A DNA stretch of 11,375 bases from VHBM01 sp052386635 (GCA_052386635.1 JBQTJY010000016.1:1-11375), one strand, 5' to 3'. Shown: positions 1 through 7,163, counted from the first letter of the stretch. Numbers and translations: made by a program. Notes: generated from the sequence alone by a model not told the origin.

Positions 1-42
1 AGCTGTTGGTATGTTAGTAATGTATCTTACAAGTATTTTGAT

Positions 43-1392
43 CTAAAGCGGTTCTGGATGTATTGTAACTATTGCGTTTTTGAAATTACTTTTAATTTTT
101 TGTTCAAGATGTGATGTTACGTCATGCACATTTTCAATTGACAAGTTCTTATCAAAAGAACAATCCACATCAATTTTTAACACATCTTTGAAGTTTAGTG
201 TAACAATTCGTCCGACTTTTTTTATTTCAGAATACTCGTTGATTAGTTTTACAATTTTTTCAGTTTCTTTTTTTTCAACTTTGAAATTTTGTGGAACTGT
301 AACATAAGGCTCTAAATGAATTGTAACATGATCAATTTCTGGTATATTTTTTTGAATTTTTTCTTCAATTATTTCTGAGATTTTGTGGGCTTGTTCTAGA
401 TTTATTTCTCTGTCAACCATTACATGAAGGCTACCAAAAATTTTTCCTTCAGATGAGTAGGAGCTAACATTGTGAACTCCCTTTACGCCCTTCATTGATG
501 AAACTAGCTCATGTATTTTAGAGTCACGTGGCACATCCTCCCAACTTGGCTCAAAATGAATTGTAGTTTTCAAGTTTGGAATAGAATTTTTAATGTTGCC
601 TTCGACTTTACTGCTAATTTCATGTGCCTTATCAAAGCTAACATCTGCACGAAGCGATATTGTAATATCTGCAAATATTATATCACCAGATTTTCGCATA
701 AGAATTGCTCCTGTGCTTAGAACCCCATCTGTTTTTGAAACAATTGACCTTACTTGGCTTACCAAATCTGGCGATATTATATCTGTAAGATCCGATGATG
801 TTTTGTAGATTAGCTTTAGGCTAAGATACGCTAGCAGTACACCTAAAATCAGTGCTGCAATAAAGTCGCCATAATAGAACCCAATCGTAACTAGCGCAAT
901 GCCAGTTATTGCAACAACTGTCGAGCCTAGATCCATGAATGCATGGTAAAAGTCAGCCTTGAGTGTTTCCCCCCCAATCTTTGCTATGGTTTTTTTGAGA
1001 AGCGAAATTCTAAAAACATCAATACCTATTGTGTAAAACCCTGCAATCATGGCAAACATTCCAGGCAAAACAGATGGAGGCGGTCTTTGCATACGAACTA
1101 TTGACTCATAAATAAAAAATATCGCAATAAGCAAAATTGCAATTCCACCAAATAATCCACCAAGCGATTCTATCTTGCCATGACCGTATGTGTGTTCTGC
1201 GTCTGGTGGTTTTATTGCTAGTCTAGCTGCCAAAAGCAAAACCACTGTTACCACACTGTCTAGGAGGGCATGGGTGGCATCTGTTATCAGGGCAAGACTG
1301 TTAGAGTATAGACCAAAAGCTAGCTCAACTGCAAAAGCTGAAAGTATTGCAATCAAAGAAATTTGCAGAACTCTAGTTCTTTGCACAAACAT
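43..1392 (-). CDS. Cation diffusion facilitator (CDF) transporter with three tandem C-terminal dimerisation domains
   Basis: This 449-residue protein is a CDF-family transporter, which exports divalent metals (Zn, Mn, Fe, Co or Ni in different subfamilies) across the membrane by proton antiport. The N-terminal ~200 residues hold the hydrophobic segments. TM2 carries D38, H41 and D45 (motif TDATHALLD) and TM5 carries H150 and D154 (motif YHAFMD), the family's HxxxD metal site. The TM2-TM3 loop has the typical HTYGHGKIESL at 67-77. The soluble part is unusual: three consecutive ZT_dimer-like domains at about 206-282, 288-362 and 370-449, each ending in a near-identical strand (TTIHFEP, VTIHLEP, VTIHPEP). 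Most CDF proteins have one such domain and about 300 residues. The ATG start fits, with a TATA-like box upstream. The family is certain; the metal is not predictable from the sequence. Confidence 0.93.
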   Translation of the reverse strand: MFVQRTRVLQISLIAILSAFAVELAFGLYSNSLALITDATHALLDSVVTVVLLLAARLAIKPPDAEHTYGHGKIESLGGLFGGIAILLIAIFFIYESIVRMQRPPPSVLPGMFAMIAGFYTIGIDVFRISLLKKTIAKIGGETLKADFYHAFMDLGSTVVAITGIALVTIGFYYGDFIAALILGVLLAYLSLKLIYKTSSDLTDIISPDLVSQVRSIVSKTDGVLSTGAILMRKSGDIIFADITISLRADVSFDKAHEISSKVEGNIKNSIPNLKTTIHFEPSWEDVPRDSKIHELVSSMKGVKGVHNVSSYSSEGKIFGSLHVMVDREINLEQAHKISEIIEEKIQKNIPEIDHVTIHLEPYVTVPQNFKVEKKETEKIVKLINEYSEIKKVGRIVTLNFKDVLKIDVDCSFDKNLSIENVHDVTSHLEQKIKSNFKNAIVTIHPEPL

Positions 1393-1420
1393 TATTCAAC
1401 AAATTGAGAAAAGTATTGCT

Positions 1421-1433
1421 GATATTTATTAAG
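1421..1433 (-). promoter_or_regulatory. TATA box for the CDF gene
   Basis: On the minus strand this reads CTTAATAAATATC. Its centre is about 35 nt from the CDF start codon, which would place transcription start roughly 9 nt before the ATG. Inferred by eye from archaeal promoter spacing. Confidence 0.4.
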
Positions 1434-1486
1434 ACATTAAAAATAGTCTAATTCGAATATAAGCGAGTCAACTTTTCTTTCATAGA

Positions 1487-1497
1487 ATATATAAATA
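1487..1497 (+). promoter_or_regulatory. TATA box for the CFI-box-CTERM gene
   Basis: ATATATAAATA is a close match to the archaeal TATA consensus. It is centred about 32 nt before the ATG at 1524, predicting a very short leader of some 5-7 nt. Confidence 0.6.
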
Positions 1498-1523
1498 CTC
1501 TGCATTGTGCATAGTAGCAAGCA

Positions 1524-2564
1524 ATGAAGATACTGAGGTACCTAGCAATTGTTATGTTAATTGGAATAGTATCCTCAACTGGCATTGCTGGAATTGCATT
1601 TTCTGAAAGTCACAATGTCGCACCATTGACTGCTGAGTCTGAAGCTCCGTTGTATGAAGGCGGTGACACTGTGACAATTAGAGGTGCAATAAAAGATTAT
1701 GATCGAACTGACAAAACTGCTGTTACAGTAATTATCTTAGACCCACTTGGTACCATAGTAAGTATCGCACAGGTATCACCTAATGAGGATACAGGCGAAT
1801 ATGAGGCACTCTTTAAAGCTGCAGGACCGCTATGGAAGCTATCAGGTGAATATACTGCTAAAGTAAAGTATGGCTCTCAACCGGCTGAAGTAACATTTCA
1901 GTTTACAGGTGGTGAGGCATTGACATGTGGAGAAAATCAGGAATTGGTAAACGGAGCATGTATTGACAAAGAGCCTCCACCACCAATAACTTGTGGACTT
2001 AATGAAAAATTAGAAGATGGTGTATGTGTACCAAAAGAAACTGAAGGGCCACAATGTGGAGAAAACCAAATTCTAGTAGATGGTCAGTGCATGGATAAAG
2101 AGCCAGAAGTAGAAGAGCCAGTCTGTGGCGCAGGTACTGTTTTAGTAGATGGACAATGTGTGCCTGAACAGGTGGAAGAACCTGAAGAAGAAGGCGGTGG
2201 ATGTCTAATTGCTACTGCAACATTTGGCTCTGAGCTTGCACCCCAAGTCCAGTTCTTGCGAGAAATTAGAGATAACACAGTACTATCAACTGCATCTGGC
2301 ACATCATTTATGACTGCATTCAACTCATTCTACTATTCATTCTCACCAGCAGTAGCTGATCTTGAAAGACAAAACCCCATGTTTAAGGAGACTGTAAAGT
2401 TTGCAATAACTCCATTGCTATCATCATTGTCATTGCTTCAGTATGTTGATATTGATTCAGAAGCTGAAATGTTAGGATATGGCATTGGTATCATACTACT
2501 AAATATTGGAATGTACTTTGTTGCACCAGCATTGATAGTATTCAAGCTAAAGAATAGAAAGTAA
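1524..2564 (+). CDS. Secreted CFI-box-CTERM protein with beta-sandwich domain and four CX10C repeats
   Basis: This 346-residue protein of unknown function is predicted to be exported and membrane-anchored. Residues 1-28 form a signal peptide (basic start, then a hydrophobic stretch). Residues ~43-130 form a beta-rich domain common in thaumarchaeal secreted proteins (YEGGDTVTIRG, then GPLWKLSGEYTAKVKYG, then a closing VTFQF strand). The same domain occurs in the PEFG-CTERM gene at 10372-11199. Residues 135-212 hold four repeats of type CGxNxxLxxGxC, with Cys pairs 135/146, 157/168, 178/189 and 201/212, each exactly 11 apart and separated by acidic, Pro-rich linkers. An acidic linker (EEPEEEGGG) then leads to a CFI-box at C227 (CLIATATFGSELAP, then LREIRD), a C-terminal module found in surface proteins of archaea and bacteria. 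A transmembrane helix at about 317-340 and a basic tail (KLKNRK) end the protein. The Cys pairs probably form disulfides outside the cell. Confidence 0.85.
   Translation: MKILRYLAIVMLIGIVSSTGIAGIAFSESHNVAPLTAESEAPLYEGGDTVTIRGAIKDYDRTDKTAVTVIILDPLGTIVSIAQVSPNEDTGEYEALFKAAGPLWKLSGEYTAKVKYGSQPAEVTFQFTGGEALTCGENQELVNGACIDKEPPPPITCGLNEKLEDGVCVPKETEGPQCGENQILVDGQCMDKEPEVEEPVCGAGTVLVDGQCVPEQVEEPEEEGGGCLIATATFGSELAPQVQFLREIRDNTVLSTASGTSFMTAFNSFYYSFSPAVADLERQNPMFKETVKFAITPLLSSLSLLQYVDIDSEAEMLGYGIGIILLNIGMYFVAPALIVFKLKNRK
1926..2159 (+). repeat. Four in-frame CX10C repeats in the CFI-box protein
   Basis: Four copies of about 21-23 codons each begin at Cys 135, 157, 178 and 201. Copies 1 and 3 share the tail DKEP after the second Cys, while copies 2 and 4 share CVP. 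That pattern suggests a two-unit block that was duplicated once, rather than four independent copies. The linkers are acidic and Pro-rich. Confidence 0.8.
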
Positions 2565-2586
2565 TTTTTTCAAATCACAATTTTTT
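2565..2586 (+). terminator. Poly-T terminator after the CFI-box gene
   Basis: Two runs of six T (2565-2570 and 2581-2586) follow directly after the stop codon. Short T-tracts without a hairpin are the usual archaeal intrinsic terminator. Confidence 0.5.
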
Positions 2587-2653
2587 ATTCTACAACTATT
2601 GTATTATCTGGATATCAATTTACATAGCTAAACACACCAAAAAGTCCCCTAAG

Positions 2654-2663
2654 TTATTATATT
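2654..2663 (+). promoter_or_regulatory. TATA box for the 107-residue hypothetical gene
   Basis: TTATTATATT is centred about 26 nt before the ATG at 2685, which predicts a leaderless mRNA starting at or next to the ATG. This supports the small gene as real and independently transcribed. Confidence 0.5.
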
Positions 2664-2684
2664 CAAACTATTTCTAAAAAAATA

Positions 2685-3008
2685 ATGCATGTAGAGTATG
2701 AAGAGTTTGATACAGTTGAAGATATCTTCAGGTACATGGCATCGGTTATTCCACCAATGAAAAATACAATGCCGATAAATTCGTACAAAGGCTATGTATT
2801 TTCTATAATCCCACTTAGTCCATCAACTGGTGATGTCTATCTTTTGATATACACAAAAGGAAAGCTTGACGGAAAAATTCTAGAGTATGATATTAACGCA
2901 AACTCTTACAAAGCAGTAAACGCAATAGAGCGAGCAGACAAGGTTTACTTTATTGTAATGACTCCAAAAAGAAATACGCTAGTTGATCAAGCACTAAAAA
3001 ATCTATAA
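2685..3008 (+). CDS. Small hypothetical protein, 107 residues
   Basis: I do not recognise this protein. It has no signal peptide or membrane segment and should be cytoplasmic. It reads as a compact alpha/beta fold. An acidic N-terminal helix (residues ~3-20) is followed by YKGYVFSIIPLS (~34-45), a DVYLLIYTKGKL strand (~50-61), a short loop and a C-terminal VYFIVMTP strand (~87-94) ending in a basic helix. A TATA box at leaderless spacing precedes the ATG. The gene ends 3 bp from the stop codon of the convergent radical SAM gene. The coding character looks genuine: the amino-acid composition is balanced and no longer competing frame covers it. Confidence 0.7.
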   Translation: MHVEYEEFDTVEDIFRYMASVIPPMKNTMPINSYKGYVFSIIPLSPSTGDVYLLIYTKGKLDGKILEYDINANSYKAVNAIERADKVYFIVMTPKRNTLVDQALKNL

Positions 3009-3011
3009 CAT

Positions 3012-4595
3012 CTATTTTGTGTATAGTGGCGCAGTAACAGATCTGCTTCTTGCATATTTTTCAACAATTTCTTCTGGCAGTCTTCCATTGAAAAGATCCT
3101 TACACAAGCCTCGCAAGTATCTCATAATTGCCCATGTTCCTGCCTTTATCATGCCATACATGACTAGTTTCATTGGTGGACCATAGGTCTTGTTGCGAAG
3201 TATTATTGGGATTATATCATTAATTACCTTCAAATTATTTTCCCAACATTTCCAAAACAGCGTAAACTGTGCCTCATTTAGATTACCAAAATGCATCGAA
3301 TTTTTCTCAGAAAAGTCCTGATAAAGTAAAGGTGCAACAAGGCCACGAAAGTTTGTAGCCCTAAAGTCTGTCATCATATCAATTGTATATTGCGTCTCAT
3401 CAGGTGTTTCATCAGGCCAGCCAATGATAATTGTAGCAGCAGGAAACCAATGATTCTCGTTTAGAATTCTTGCGCCCTCTCTTACAACCCATCCCCATTC
3501 ATCTGTTGAAAACGGTTTTGCCTTTACGCCAAGATGTTTTTTGACCATTCTTGGCGCCACAGTTTCAATTCCAAGATTTGTTGCAAGCCATCTGCCAGTT
3601 TTGTGCATGTCATTTACTTCAGACATGTCATGTAGTAATTTTGGATCAGCTACAACTGCAGAAAACGTCATATGTGTTGTGCCAATAAAGTTTGCACCAA
3701 GGCCTTTAAGTCCTTTCCATAATTCAATTATAGCATCATAGTTTGGCTGAAAGTCCTTGTTATCACAACCATAAAGCAGCATCTCATCAGAGTGAAGCCA
3801 TATCGAGTCAAAGCCATAGTCAAGATTAATTTTTGCCTCATACTGAAGCCTTTCAAGTGGAAGGTCTTTTTTTGATCTCTTGTTTACATCGCAAAAATCA
3901 CATCCCCTACCACATCCACGCATTGCCTCGATTAGTGAGTTAACTGTAGGTCCTTGGATGATTGGAATGTTTTGTATGTTTTTAACAAAGCAATGCATCA
4001 TCTCTGGTGCATCGCCTTTTTCTAAATCATTAAACAAGTCAAGTGCAAGCTCATCTGCTTCACCAACAACAACTGTATCTAGTCCATGAATCTTCATTCT
4101 ATCTGATTTTGCAAGCTCCCATGCACCATTTCCTCCAACCACAACATGAAAATTGTATTGTTTCTTTAGCTGAATTATTTTAGCACACATTCGCTTGAAC
4201 TTCATTGCAACATAAGACAATTTTTCTGGCGACATTGTAGTTGTAACAGGTGCCATCCCAAGCGGATCCATTACATTTATCCCAACAACCTTGGTGTCAG
4301 GACCAATTGATTTTTCCAGATAATCTGGATTTGCAACAAAGACCTCCTCTCTTTTGTACCCTTGAAGTAAGGCGCTTTCAACACGCCTTAGACCAACCTG
4401 AGCTACCTTTGCCTCGCCAGTTTTAGGGTCCGTCTCAACTGCAGGGCAAAATACCTTATCAAAGACCCATTCAGGAAGAAGCTCATACGGCCCACAGGCA
4501 ATAAAACCATAAAGAAAGTTTCCACGATAGTTTGTCATAAGACTGCGATCCGCAGTAAGAACAATCCTTTTGCCTGCCAACTTCAACTCTCTCAT
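3012..4595 (-). CDS. B12-binding-type radical SAM protein (candidate tetraether-lipid ring synthase, Grs-like)
   Basis: A radical SAM enzyme of about 527 residues from the ATG at 4595. A longer frame from a GTG at 4643 is possible, but its extra 16 residues do not look like part of the fold, whereas MRELKLAGKRIVLTADR begins a normal first strand. Numbered from that ATG, residues ~1-210 resemble a cobalamin-binding-like alpha/beta domain, with a glycine-rich VVVGGNGAW at ~151-159 and VVGEAD at ~176-181. No DxHxxG base-off motif is visible. The [4Fe-4S]/SAM motif CX3CX2C lies at C228, C232 and C235 (CGRGCDFC), inside a TIM-barrel-like region, and the protein ends in a ~150-residue extension rich in aromatic and hydrophobic residues. 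Thaumarchaea make cyclised tetraether lipids using Grs radical SAM proteins of this general architecture and size, so Grs is a plausible but unproven identity. Other B12/radical SAM methylases or C-C bond-forming enzymes remain possible. Confidence 0.85.
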   Translation of the reverse strand: MRELKLAGKRIVLTADRSLMTNYRGNFLYGFIACGPYELLPEWVFDKVFCPAVETDPKTGEAKVAQVGLRRVESALLQGYKREEVFVANPDYLEKSIGPDTKVVGINVMDPLGMAPVTTTMSPEKLSYVAMKFKRMCAKIIQLKKQYNFHVVVGGNGAWELAKSDRMKIHGLDTVVVGEADELALDLFNDLEKGDAPEMMHCFVKNIQNIPIIQGPTVNSLIEAMRGCGRGCDFCDVNKRSKKDLPLERLQYEAKINLDYGFDSIWLHSDEMLLYGCDNKDFQPNYDAIIELWKGLKGLGANFIGTTHMTFSAVVADPKLLHDMSEVNDMHKTGRWLATNLGIETVAPRMVKKHLGVKAKPFSTDEWGWVVREGARILNENHWFPAATIIIGWPDETPDETQYTIDMMTDFRATNFRGLVAPLLYQDFSEKNSMHFGNLNEAQFTLFWKCWENNLKVINDIIPIILRNKTYGPPMKLVMYGMIKAGTWAIMRYLRGLCKDLFNGRLPEEIVEKYARSRSVTAPLYTK

Positions 4596-4642
4596 TTCGA
4601 TATGATATAAATCATTTACGACAAGTTTTTTGAATAAAATCA

Positions 4643-4652
4643 CTTATTTTTT
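4643..4652 (+). promoter_or_regulatory. TATA-like box for the VIT-type transporter in the divergent intergenic region
   Basis: CTTATTTTTT is centred about 25 nt before the ATG at 4672, which fits leaderless transcription and supports the internal ATG over the upstream TTG at 4630. Only 76 bp separate the two divergent start codons. The radical SAM promoter must share this space, perhaps with ATTTTATTCA on the minus strand at 4631-4640. Confidence 0.4.
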
Positions 4653-4671
4653 AGCTGATAAAACAACTATT

Positions 4672-5394
4672 ATGAAAGATGTTACAGAACCAAGGCATGT
4701 AGAGCCTCATCTAAAAGAATCAAGTGCGATGAGGGATTTTGTGTTTGGTTTTGGAGATGGGATAAACACATCACTTGGCATAGCTGCAGGAGTTGGTGGA
4801 GCTAATGTAGATTCTGATATTATTATTCTTGCAGCACTGGTTGGAATGTTTACTGGTGCAAAGGCAATGGCAGTACAAAACTATCTTGCCGTAAAATCAC
4901 AACGTGAACTGCTAAAGTCTGAAATTGATAGAGAAAACTGGGAGATTGAAAACAAGCCAGACATTGAGCGAAAAGAAATTGAAGACATTTACAAAGAAAA
5001 GGGCTTTGTGGGAAAAGAACTTGAAATGATTGTAAACAAAATAACATCTGACAAAAAAGTCTGGCTTAAAACAATGCTAACAGAAGAGCTAAACCTAAAC
5101 CTGGATATTGCAGGCCATCCACTAAAAAGTGCATTTAGGATGTTTGGATCCTTTTTACTTGGTGGGATGTTGCCAATTATTCCATTTTTGTTTGGAGAAG
5201 GTTGGACACCGCTTTTGATTGCAATTGGGATTAGTATAAGCGCATCATTTGTTGTAGGTGCTGTAAAATCAAGGATGGCAAATACAAACATCATCAAAGG
5301 TGGAATTGAGATGGCAGGACTTGGAACAGGAATTGCACTAATTGGGTTTGGAATTGGAAGTGAGCTTGCAAATCTTGGTGTTATTGATGTCTAG
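4672..5394 (+). CDS. VIT1/CCC1-family metal transporter
   Basis: This 240-residue membrane protein belongs to the VIT1/CCC1 family, which moves Fe2+ or Mn2+ out of the cytoplasm (into vacuoles in eukaryotes, out of the cell or into storage in prokaryotes). TM1 contains FGFGDGINTSLG (~25-36) with the conserved Asp at 29. TM2 (~50-68) leads to YLAVKSQREL (71-80), then a charged helical metal-binding segment at ~84-126 rich in Glu. Three more membrane segments follow (~153-174, ~179-200, ~209-232), giving the usual five. Where the family normally has Gly-Glu-Tyr before the VKSQ motif, this protein has Gln69-Asn70-Tyr71, so a conserved transport-path carboxylate is missing. The start is the ATG matched by the TATA box. 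The 3' end overlaps the convergent larB by 14 bp. Confidence 0.88.
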   Translation: MKDVTEPRHVEPHLKESSAMRDFVFGFGDGINTSLGIAAGVGGANVDSDIIILAALVGMFTGAKAMAVQNYLAVKSQRELLKSEIDRENWEIENKPDIERKEIEDIYKEKGFVGKELEMIVNKITSDKKVWLKTMLTEELNLNLDIAGHPLKSAFRMFGSFLLGGMLPIIPFLFGEGWTPLLIAIGISISASFVVGAVKSRMANTNIIKGGIEMAGLGTGIALIGFGIGSELANLGVIDV

Positions 5395-6157
5395 TCTTTA
5401 CCATGTTTGCAATATTTGCAGCTATTGCACCTGCCCCAATTCCATTATCAATATTTACAACTGACAAGCCAAGTGAGCAGCTCTGCAACATTGAAGCTAG
5501 AGCAGCTACTCCTTTTTCTCCATAACCATATCCAACTGATGTTGGAACACCAATTACTGGAATATTTACAAGTGATGAAACAAGTGATGCGAGTGCTCCC
5601 TCCATTCCAGCTACTACAATTATAGATGAGACATCTTCAGAGATTAGTTTTTTTAAAACAGGAAACATCCTATGCATTCCAGCAATTCCAATATCATAGC
5701 TGCAAATACATGTGCAATTCATTGCCTCACACATGAGTCTTGCCTCTTCAGCAATTCCAATATCGGATGTTCCTGCAGTAACAATTCCTACCTTCCCACC
5801 GTTTTTTCTTGTATCCTTTTTGTAAACTAGAATCGAAGTAGAATTTTTTCCCGTCTTTACTTTTAACCTGCTTTTTTTTGCAAAATTCATTATCTTAGAA
5901 TAATCATTTTTTTTCAATCTAGAAACCAAAACACAATCAGACTTTGTCAAAACTTTTTTGATTATGTTTTTGATTTCCTCAGGCTGTTTGTTTTCGGCAA
6001 ATATAACTTCAGGAATACCTTTTCTGTGTTTTCGTCCAACGTCAAGCTTGGCATAGTCTTCGATTTTATCAATTGAGTGAAGAGAAAGCATCTTTTGTGC
6101 TTTTGAGACAGAAATTTTTCCCAAACTTAATGACTGTAAAATATCATAAAGTTCCAT
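5381..6157 (-). CDS. larB: LarB, nickel-pincer nucleotide biosynthesis (NaAD carboxylase/hydrolase)
   Basis: LarB starts synthesis of the nickel-pincer nucleotide. It carboxylates the pyridinium ring of nicotinic acid adenine dinucleotide and hydrolyses the product, giving pyridinium-3,5-dicarboxylate mononucleotide. The 258-residue length is normal. The N-terminal part carries the family signature GRKHRKGIPEVIFAE (41-55). The C-terminal PurE-like domain shows TAGTSDIGIAEEA (127-139), YDIGIAGMHR (154-163), GMEGALASLV (184-193), GVPTSVGYGYGE (203-214) and SCSLGLSVVNIDNGIGAG (226-243). C227 corresponds to the catalytic cysteine that forms the substrate adduct in characterised LarB. The gene lies 38 bp downstream of mdh on the same strand and ends inside the 3' end of the convergent transporter. 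Identification is firm. Confidence 0.96.
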   Translation of the reverse strand: MELYDILQSLSLGKISVSKAQKMLSLHSIDKIEDYAKLDVGRKHRKGIPEVIFAENKQPEEIKNIIKKVLTKSDCVLVSRLKKNDYSKIMNFAKKSRLKVKTGKNSTSILVYKKDTRKNGGKVGIVTAGTSDIGIAEEARLMCEAMNCTCICSYDIGIAGMHRMFPVLKKLISEDVSSIIVVAGMEGALASLVSSLVNIPVIGVPTSVGYGYGEKGVAALASMLQSCSLGLSVVNIDNGIGAGAIAANIANMVKTRHQ

Positions 6158-6187
6158 GTCTTGCTACTATAGATTTTAGTTAAAAAT

Positions 6188-6197
6188 CTTATAAATT
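6188..6197 (-). promoter_or_regulatory. Possible internal TATA box for larB
   Basis: On the minus strand this reads AATTTATAAG, overlapping the mdh stop codon and centred about 36 nt before the larB ATG. It would allow larB its own transcript with a leader of about 10 nt, in addition to readthrough from mdh. Confidence 0.35.
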
Positions 6198-7104
6198 AAA
6201 GACCTGATATCGCAGTTTTCACGCTATCAACGCCTTTTGAAAACCACTTTTTTTCTTCACTGTTTAGCTCAAGCTCGATAATTTTTTCAACGCCGTTTTT
6301 GCCAATTACTGCAGGGACTCCGATTGAAACATCACTATATCCATATTCCCCATCAAGCGGAGTTGCTACAGGAATAACTCGCTTCTCATCTCTCAAAATG
6401 GCGCCAACTATGGTAGAGATTGCATTGCCTGGTGCATGAACCGTTGCACCCTTTAGCTCAATTACCTTTGCGGCAACCTCTCTTGTTGATTTGACAATTT
6501 CGTTTAGCTTTGATTGTGGTAAAATTGAATCAAGTGGAATTCCAGAAACTGAACTAAATCTAGCTAGCGGCAACATGTTTTCGCCATGCTCTCCTATCAC
6601 TAGAGCCTGAATTGAGTCGCGAGAATGACCAGTTGCTTCGTGGATGAATTGTTTGAATCTTGAAAGATCAAGCATGTTGCCCATTCCACAAATTCGGCTT
6701 CGTCCAAATCCTGAGATCTTGTAGACTACATGAGTCATTGGATCCAACGGATTTGTAACTGGAACGATTATCGCGTCTTTTGCAAATTTTTTTATATTTT
6801 CGACAACATCTTTTACGATTCCAGCATTAATTTTTAAAAGATCCATGCGAGTCATGCCTGGTTTTCTACCAGATCCTGCAACAACAACTACAATATCAGA
6901 GCCCTTCATATCAGAATAGTCATTTGATCCGTGAATATTGACATCAATTTCTTGTTCTGAAAGCATATGATTTAGATCCATTGCCTCGCCTTGCGGCAAG
7001 CCTTTGACTACATCAAGTAATAGAATTTCTCTGTCTAGTCTTTTTAGTGCAGTAAATAGCGCAGCTGCACCGCCAACTTTGCCTGAACCAATTATTGTAA
7101 TCAT
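6196..7104 (-). CDS. mdh: Malate dehydrogenase, LDH-like type
   Basis: This 302-residue cytoplasmic enzyme interconverts malate and oxaloacetate with NAD(P). The Rossmann motif GSGKVGG (6-12) and D31 after the second strand favour NAD. R80 in SGRKPGMTRMDLL (78-90) sits at the specificity position, where malate dehydrogenases have Arg and lactate dehydrogenases Gln. R86 is the second substrate Arg. NPLD (118-121), D146 and R149 in MLDLSRF, and the catalytic H173 in GEHGENMLPL follow, so all catalytic residues are present. It probably serves the TCA cycle and the carbon-fixation cycle of thaumarchaea. It lies upstream of larB on the same strand and is divergent from larC, which is unexpected for a housekeeping mdh and hints at a 2-hydroxy-acid link. 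Confidence 0.95.
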   Translation of the reverse strand: MITIIGSGKVGGAAALFTALKRLDREILLLDVVKGLPQGEAMDLNHMLSEQEIDVNIHGSNDYSDMKGSDIVVVVAGSGRKPGMTRMDLLKINAGIVKDVVENIKKFAKDAIIVPVTNPLDPMTHVVYKISGFGRSRICGMGNMLDLSRFKQFIHEATGHSRDSIQALVIGEHGENMLPLARFSSVSGIPLDSILPQSKLNEIVKSTREVAAKVIELKGATVHAPGNAISTIVGAILRDEKRVIPVATPLDGEYGYSDVSIGVPAVIGKNGVEKIIELELNSEEKKWFSKGVDSVKTAISGL

Positions 7105-7124
7105 ATTTTGCCGTCTATTTGCTC

Positions 7125-7135
7125 AATAATTAAAT
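7125..7135 (-). promoter_or_regulatory. TATA box for mdh(-larB)
   Basis: Minus-strand ATTTAATTATT is centred about 26 nt from the mdh ATG, predicting a leaderless transcript. It lies back to back with the larC promoter in a 91-bp divergent region. Confidence 0.5.
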
Positions 7136-7163
7136 CTAATGTAGTGTTTGAAGCTTCTAACAG

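Noticed and set aside
1..114. Open frame on the plus strand from the left edge, possibly the end of another gene
   Set aside because: It is antisense to the CDF C-terminus for most of its length and its residues are rich in Cys, Phe and Tyr, as expected of a shadow frame. Bases 1-42 alone show no gene, tRNA end or terminator.
1926..2159. CX10C repeats read as zinc-binding knuckles
   Set aside because: They follow a signal peptide and an extracellular-type domain, and each unit has only two Cys and no His, so disulfides are more likely.
4596..4643. GTG-start extension of the radical SAM gene
   Set aside because: The 16 added residues overlap the promoter region of the divergent transporter and precede a natural N-terminal strand. 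The ATG at 4595 is preferred, though the GTG cannot be fully excluded.
4630..4671. TTG-start extension of the VIT-type transporter
   Set aside because: A TATA-like box sits within it at leaderless distance from the ATG at 4672, and the added residues show no family similarity.
4989..5297. 102-codon antisense frame opposite the VIT-type transporter
   Set aside because: It lies fully within a well-supported gene, has no promoter, and has a composition typical of a reverse-complement shadow.
6196..7104. Lactate dehydrogenase, suggested by the lar genes alongside
   Set aside because: Arg80 in the RKPGMTR loop is the malate-specific residue; lactate dehydrogenases have Gln there.
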